Shown: positions 44,688-48,609 of the stretch, piece after piece
Position numbering within the stretch: position 1 is the stretch's first letter
How the letters are laid out: each line of letters opens with the position of its first letter
Assembly: GCF_008831285.2 (NCBI RefSeq)
Contig: NW_022204763.1
Location: 5,001 to 53,609, forward strand
DNA: 48,609 nucleotides
From: Nymphaea colorata
Taxonomy: Eukaryota > Streptophyta > Magnoliopsida > Nymphaeales > Nymphaeaceae
Direction of reading: 5' to 3'
Position numbers and translations under genes: made by a program
The notes under the pieces: generated by a model
Told to the model about the DNA's origin: nothing
Seen by the model: only the letters and a program-made list of their open reading frames with translations
The model's database searches: none

Positions 44688-45338
44688 ATGATAAGAAACT
44701 TATCTTAGCTTACAAGACTCAAGAAGGAGTATTTTTACGTTCTTTCTCGTCTAGATAGAGTAACTGGACTCTCATGTCATTCGTATTATGATGGGATAAA
44801 AAAGGGGGGTTCGAGGTTTATTTATATATAATTAATTCGAGTAAATTAATATTACCCAATATGCAATGCAAAGTATCATATCCATTGGGGATGGCGGAGC
44901 CAATAGGATGAATCAAAAGATACATCATGAACTATGTACCGCGCCCATCACTTAGATGGGCCCCGGAAAGCAAAAAATGTGGAAGGGGCGAAAAAAATGG
45001 GAAAATTAAGAAATGAAAAGGGATCAGATTGGATTTGTACTGGATCGGAAATGATCTTTTCTATTCCTACCCCTCAACCCTCTGAACAGACGAGACTTCT
45101 GTGTCTTTCAGACAACTTCGGATATGTATGGAGTATTAACATGAGCCAAAGGAAGGATAGTAGGGACAAACAAAAAAGAAGAAGGAATATATTCCTTTGC
45201 CGATCCACAAGGGTCGGGATGTATGTTGTAGATACCTCGATGAATAACTACTAGACTATGAATGTAACGAATATGTATTGTATCCCGATCCATATTCATT
45301 TTCTCTTTGTATATATACATTTCGATACATTAACCATA
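44688..45338. other. ndhJ-trnF spacer
   Basis: 651 bp between the convergent ndhJ and trnF. An open frame at 44934-45254 has no recognisable family. No trnF pseudogene copies are seen. Confidence 0.6.
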
Positions 45339-45410
45339 TGCCAGGAACCAGATTTGAACTGGTGACACGAGGATTTCAGTCCTCTGCTCTACCAGCTGAG
45401 CTATCCCGAC
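45339..45410 (-). tRNA. trnF-GAA: tRNA-Phe (GAA), anticodon loop one base short
   Basis: 72 nt against the usual 73. The anticodon region reads GGACTGAAATCC instead of GGACTGAAAATCC, so the loop has six bases. The remaining stems pair normally. The AAAA-to-AAA loss fits the run pattern seen in nearby genes. Confidence 0.93.
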
Positions 45411-45796
45411 CGTCCTCTATACATTATCCTACTGGAGGACATGTATCTGTGTCAATTAATTTAAAGGTACTAAAGAAACATTACAAGTCCTGGATTTCTT
45501 TTTCTTTGGATTTTTTTAAACCTTTATTTGTAAGGGATATGAACTATGAATGATTCAATAATGGGATTCCTTGTATATCCTTGTATACAAATAATACATA
45601 TACATATGTTATGGTTATGTTCGTTTGGACATATACTGCATTTAGCTGCTGAAGCAAGAGAGAAACTGCTAGGATCCGTTTGTCAAAGAGTCGAGCGAAT
45701 GAATATCATATATAATTTGACCCGCTTCTAATTTGGAAGCGCTGGCGAAAAAAGAGGATAAATGTTTAGGTCGTAAACTAGGCATTTCTTGGGACT
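45411..45796. other. trnF-trnL spacer
   Basis: 386 bp of AT-rich spacer between co-oriented trnL and trnF; the classic phylogenetic marker trnL-F. No gene is seen. Confidence 0.7.
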
Positions 45797-46413
45797 TGGG
45801 ATAGAGGGACTCGAACCCTCACGATTTCTAAAGTCGACGGATTTTCCTCCTACTACAAACAAATTGCATTGTTGTCAGCATTGACAGGTAGAATGGACTC
45901 TATCTTTATTCTCGTTCGATCAGTCATTTCTCTCCCAGCCTTATACTCTGGAGTGAATGATTTTATCACTGAATATTTTATTTTTCTTTCAAATTGGAAT
46001 CGATTCAGAACACAAGAGTTATGAACTAATTATTAATATATTTCATATATATTAATATATATAAATAAGAAAATAAAAAAAATAAGGATTCGGGTTGTGA
46101 TTAATCGTTTGATATTTCAGTTGATATTTCAGTACATAGGATCATCCCCTCAGAGTTCCGATGGATAGATTCTTCTACCAACCCCTCAACCCCATTCGTT
46201 GGAACAGCTTCCATTGAGTCTCTGCACCTATCCTTTTTTGATTCTCGCTTTCTAGGAAAGGAACCCTTGTTTTCTGTAAACAGGATTTGGCTCAGGATTG
46301 CCCATTTTTAATTCCAGGGTTTCTCTGAATTTGGAAGTTACCACTTAGTAGGTTTCCATACCAAGGCTCAATTCAATCAAGTCCGTAGCGTCTACCAATT
46401 TCGCCATATCCCC
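45797..46413 (-). tRNA. trnL-UAA: tRNA-Leu (UAA) with group I intron
   Basis: Exon 1 is 46413-46379 (35 nt, GGGGATATGG to GGACTT). Exon 2 is 45845-45797 (49 nt), one base short because the 3' end reads CTATCCCA instead of CTATCCCCA. The 533-nt intron sits inside the anticodon (after the first U), as in all plants and cyanobacteria. Conserved intron pieces such as TTGAGCCTTGGTATGGAAAC are present. The intron begins GATTGAATTG where AATTGGATTG is usual. Confidence 0.92.
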
Positions 46414-46871
46414 CTTTCTTTCTTTTGAGGCCGGGACCCTATTGTGATTCCATTCCCCTCTTTCCTTTCTGTTAGAACCATTCAATTCATTAAATACCGA
46501 TCCGATATCGGAAAAAATCCTATTTTAACCCTTTCAGCTCTACCAGACCAGTGTTTGGTTCAATCAGAACCAGAAATGATTCTATCATTGATGTATCCGC
46601 AATTCAATATGGATAGCTATATCCCACATATATCTGCCTCTCCTCCGCGCATTTTCCCTGCTCGATATGAAATAGTGGAACGGTCAATATTCTTCTTCTT
46701 TTCCTATCTTTACGAATAAAATCAGAGGAGTGCATAATCTCATTATGATCCAGATTGCATTCTTAGGCTAGATCCGTTATAACTAAATAGACTAGCTTAG
46801 CTATAATAAGCTAAGATCACAGCAGCTTACTGAACTAACTCACTATTTTATTTTTATGTTATGTGAGTTGA
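46414..46871. other. trnL-trnT spacer
   Basis: 458 bp between the divergent trnL and trnT. The open frame at 46444-46719 looks random. No other feature is seen. Confidence 0.6.
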
Positions 46872-46944
46872 GCCCGCTTAGCTCAGAGGTTAGAGCATCG
46901 CATTTGTAATGCGATGGTCATCGGTTCGACTCCGATAGCCGGCT
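46872..46944 (+). tRNA. trnT-UGU: tRNA-Thr (UGU)
   Basis: 73 nt. Acceptor GCCCGCT with AGCCGGC carries the usual single C-C mismatch. Anticodon TGT is in loop TTTGTAA with stem CGCAT/ATGCG. Complete. Confidence 0.95.
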
Positions 46945-47296
46945 TTTCCTATCGATTTTTATCCATGATTGATAATGTCTCCTTGAGATAAAGGAATAGT
47001 GAAAAGACTCTTCCCTTTTTTCTTCCAAATCTCGGGTTCCCGATCTATTATGTCTATGTCGCAGGAACTTACATTCCAATTCAATTATGAGTAAAAAACT
47101 TATTGGAGCAGTTGTATCTCTATAGAACAAATCGTGGGATACTTACTTACCATGTATACATATATACAAAATAATACGGGTATTGATACAATTCATCTAA
47201 TTTCTCTTTTAGCATTAGCACTTCAGTGGGTTTCGCTTTGTTTATCGTTTAGTTCAGTCTTAAGGTTTATCCTATTCTTTAAAATAAGGAGTCTTT
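46945..47296. other. trnT-rps4 spacer
   Basis: 352 bp with the rps4 promoter expected near the right end. No gene is seen. Confidence 0.6.
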
Positions 47297-47900
47297 ATGT
47301 CTCGTTACCGAGGACCTCGTTTTAAAAAAATACGCCGTCTGGGGCTTTGCCGGGACTAACTAGTAAAAAACCTAGGTCCGCAAGTGATCTTAGAAACCAA
47401 TCCCGCTCCGGGAAAAGATCTCAATATCGTATTCGTTTAGAAGAAAAACAGAAATTGCGTTTTCATTATGGTCTGACGGAGCGACAACTACTTCGATATG
47501 TTCGTATCGCTGGAAAAGCAAACGGTTCGACGGGTCAAGTTTTACTGCAACTACTTGAGATGCGTTTGGATAACATTCTTTTTCGATTGGGTATGGCTTC
47601 AACTATTCCTGGAGCCAGGCAATTAGTTAACCATGGACATATTTTAGTTAATGGTCGTCTAGTGGATATACCAAGTTATCGCTGCAAACCCCGAGATATT
47701 ATTACTACGAAGGATAAACAAAGATCCAGAGCTTTGATTCAAAATCATATGGATTCATCCTCCAACGCGGAATTGCCAAAACATTTGACTCTGCACTCAT
47801 TGCAATATAAAGGGTAGTCAATCAAATAATAGATAGTAAATGGGTCGGTTTGAAAGTCAATGAATTGCTAATCGTAGAATATTATTCCCGACAAACTTGA
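47297..47900 (+). CDS. rps4: 30S ribosomal protein S4 (two 1-base losses)
   Basis: Starts ATG 47297 ([16 protein letters not shown]). The first break is in CTGGGGC (one G short), the second at AAAGGGTAGTC (one T short). Restored, it is 606 nt and 201 residues, the exact length, ending EYYSRQT at TGA 47898-47900. The S4 RNA-binding domain ([20 protein letters not shown], about residues 89-108) is intact. It is a primary 16S rRNA binder. Confidence 0.94.
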
Positions 47901-48215
47901 ACCTAAAATACCCAGCAAAGGTTAGGACAATTTTGTCCCTTTTTTCGCTGAAAGAAGTAGAGGGATTTGATACGGATTTTGATCCCATTCACGTATCGCA
48001 AATGGATCAGCAGTGATATTTTCATTCACTGTCCGCTCTTTCTTCCCCCTCTTTTTGTTCTTTTCCTTTTACGTATCACAGCACAGTAATTAGGAATAGA
48101 AAAAAATCTCTATAAAGAAAGAAAAGAAGGGTCTTTCTCTTCTCTTAGAATAACGGTATCAATTGGTATTTGATACATTGTGTGGTTGGTAACGTTGGTG
48201 AATTAGATGAGGATA
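47901..48215. other. rps4-trnS spacer
   Basis: 315 bp between convergent rps4 and trnS-GGA. No gene is seen. Confidence 0.6.
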
Positions 48216-48302
48216 CGGAAAGAGAGGGATTCGAACCCTCGGTAAACAAAAGCCTACATAGCATTTCCAATGCTACGCCTTGAACCACTCGGCCATCTCT
48301 CC
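48216..48302 (-). tRNA. trnS-GGA: tRNA-Ser (GGA)
   Basis: 87 nt with the long variable arm of serine tRNAs. Acceptor GGAGAGA pairs with TCTTTCC (with a wobble), and anticodon GGA is in loop TTGGAAA. Complete and of the standard length. Confidence 0.95.
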
Positions 48303-48609
48303 TACATAACCTTATCTTATTAATTATGACCCAGAAACCAAGTGAATAGCGAGTCACTCATATTATTTAGTACAGGTACGACCGATCCATTATCATATCA
48401 AACTTTTTGTCAAGGAACGATCTTCCTTCAAGTTTCGAGGGATAAAAAAGAAAAACGTATTCATCCTTGTCAAGACGACGGACGCTCCCATCTTATTGAT
48501 ATTTGATTTCTACCGGATTAAACCAACGGGTTGGAATGAATCAACCGATGGATCCTTTCCAGTTTCATTTCAGATTTTTCAAAATAATCCCTCCCATGAG
48601 CTATGGATC
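48303..48609. other. Start of the trnS-ycf3 spacer
   Basis: 307 bp to the right edge. In standard plastid order ycf3 would follow on the plus strand. None of its exons is recognisable here. Confidence 0.5.

Noticed and set aside
44934-45254. 106-residue open frame between ndhJ and trnF
   Set aside because: Low-complexity Lys/Arg-rich translation with no family resemblance, in a spacer known to lack genes.

Overview
This window is a stretch of plastid (chloroplast) DNA from a flowering plant. The basis is the gene content and order (ycf2, trnI-CAU, rpl23, rpl2, then the ribosomal-protein cluster to rpoA, the psbB cluster, clpP, rps12 5' exon, petL/petG, psbEFLJ, petA/cemA/ycf4/psaI/accD/rbcL, atpB/atpE, ndhC/K/J, trnF/L/T, rps4, trnS-GGA), the AT-rich spacers, group II introns in rpl2, rpl16, petB, petD, clpP and trnV-UAC, and a group I intron in trnL-UAA. 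It reads like the reverse complement of the usual map: an inverted-repeat-type block (ycf2 to rpl2) on the left, followed by about 41 kb of large single-copy region. The species cannot be named from this. Intact infA, rpl22, rpl23, accD and ndhC/K/J relatives exclude lineages that lost those genes.

Layout. 1-5225: 5' part of ycf2 (minus), running off the left edge. 5310-13554: trnI-CAU and the plus-strand S10/spc/alpha-like operon (rpl23, rpl2, rps19, rpl22, rps3, rpl16, rpl14, rps8, infA, rpl36, rps11, rpoA). 13968-19202: minus-strand psbB operon (psbB, psbT, psbH, petB, petD) with psbN antisense. 19646-22977: clpP, the 5' exon of trans-spliced rps12, and rpl20 (plus). 23256-25705: petL, petG, psaJ, rpl33, rps18 (minus) with trnP and trnW opposite. 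27048-27816: psbE, psbF, psbL, psbJ (plus). 29033-37296: rbcL, accD, psaI, ycf4, cemA, petA (minus). 38087-39971: atpB/atpE (plus). Then trnM, trnV, ndhC/K/J, trnF, trnL, trnT, rps4, trnS-GGA and the start of a spacer where ycf3 would normally follow.

The genes form the usual plastid partnership: light reactions (PSII core and assembly subunits, cytochrome b6f, PSI small subunits, ATP synthase, NDH complex), carbon fixation (rbcL), fatty-acid synthesis (accD), gene expression (ribosomal proteins, rpoA, infA, tRNAs), proteolysis (clpP) and protein import (ycf2).

The striking feature is not a new system but a pattern of damage. All reading frames from 1 to about 17.5 kb are intact. From psbB (18.6 kb) to rps4 (47.8 kb), 18 protein genes carry, by my hand count, 76 single-base losses, and at least five tRNAs also look one base short. 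Each protein-gene loss is repaired by lengthening a run of identical bases by one, and the repaired genes then have their normal lengths (for example rbcL 475, atpB 498, psbB 508, ndhC 120, rps4 201 residues). No insertions and no substitution-made stops were seen. This looks like homopolymer under-calling in the source sequence rather than real gene decay, although a plastid copy in another genome is not excluded. I found no CRISPR array, transposon or undescribed gene system.
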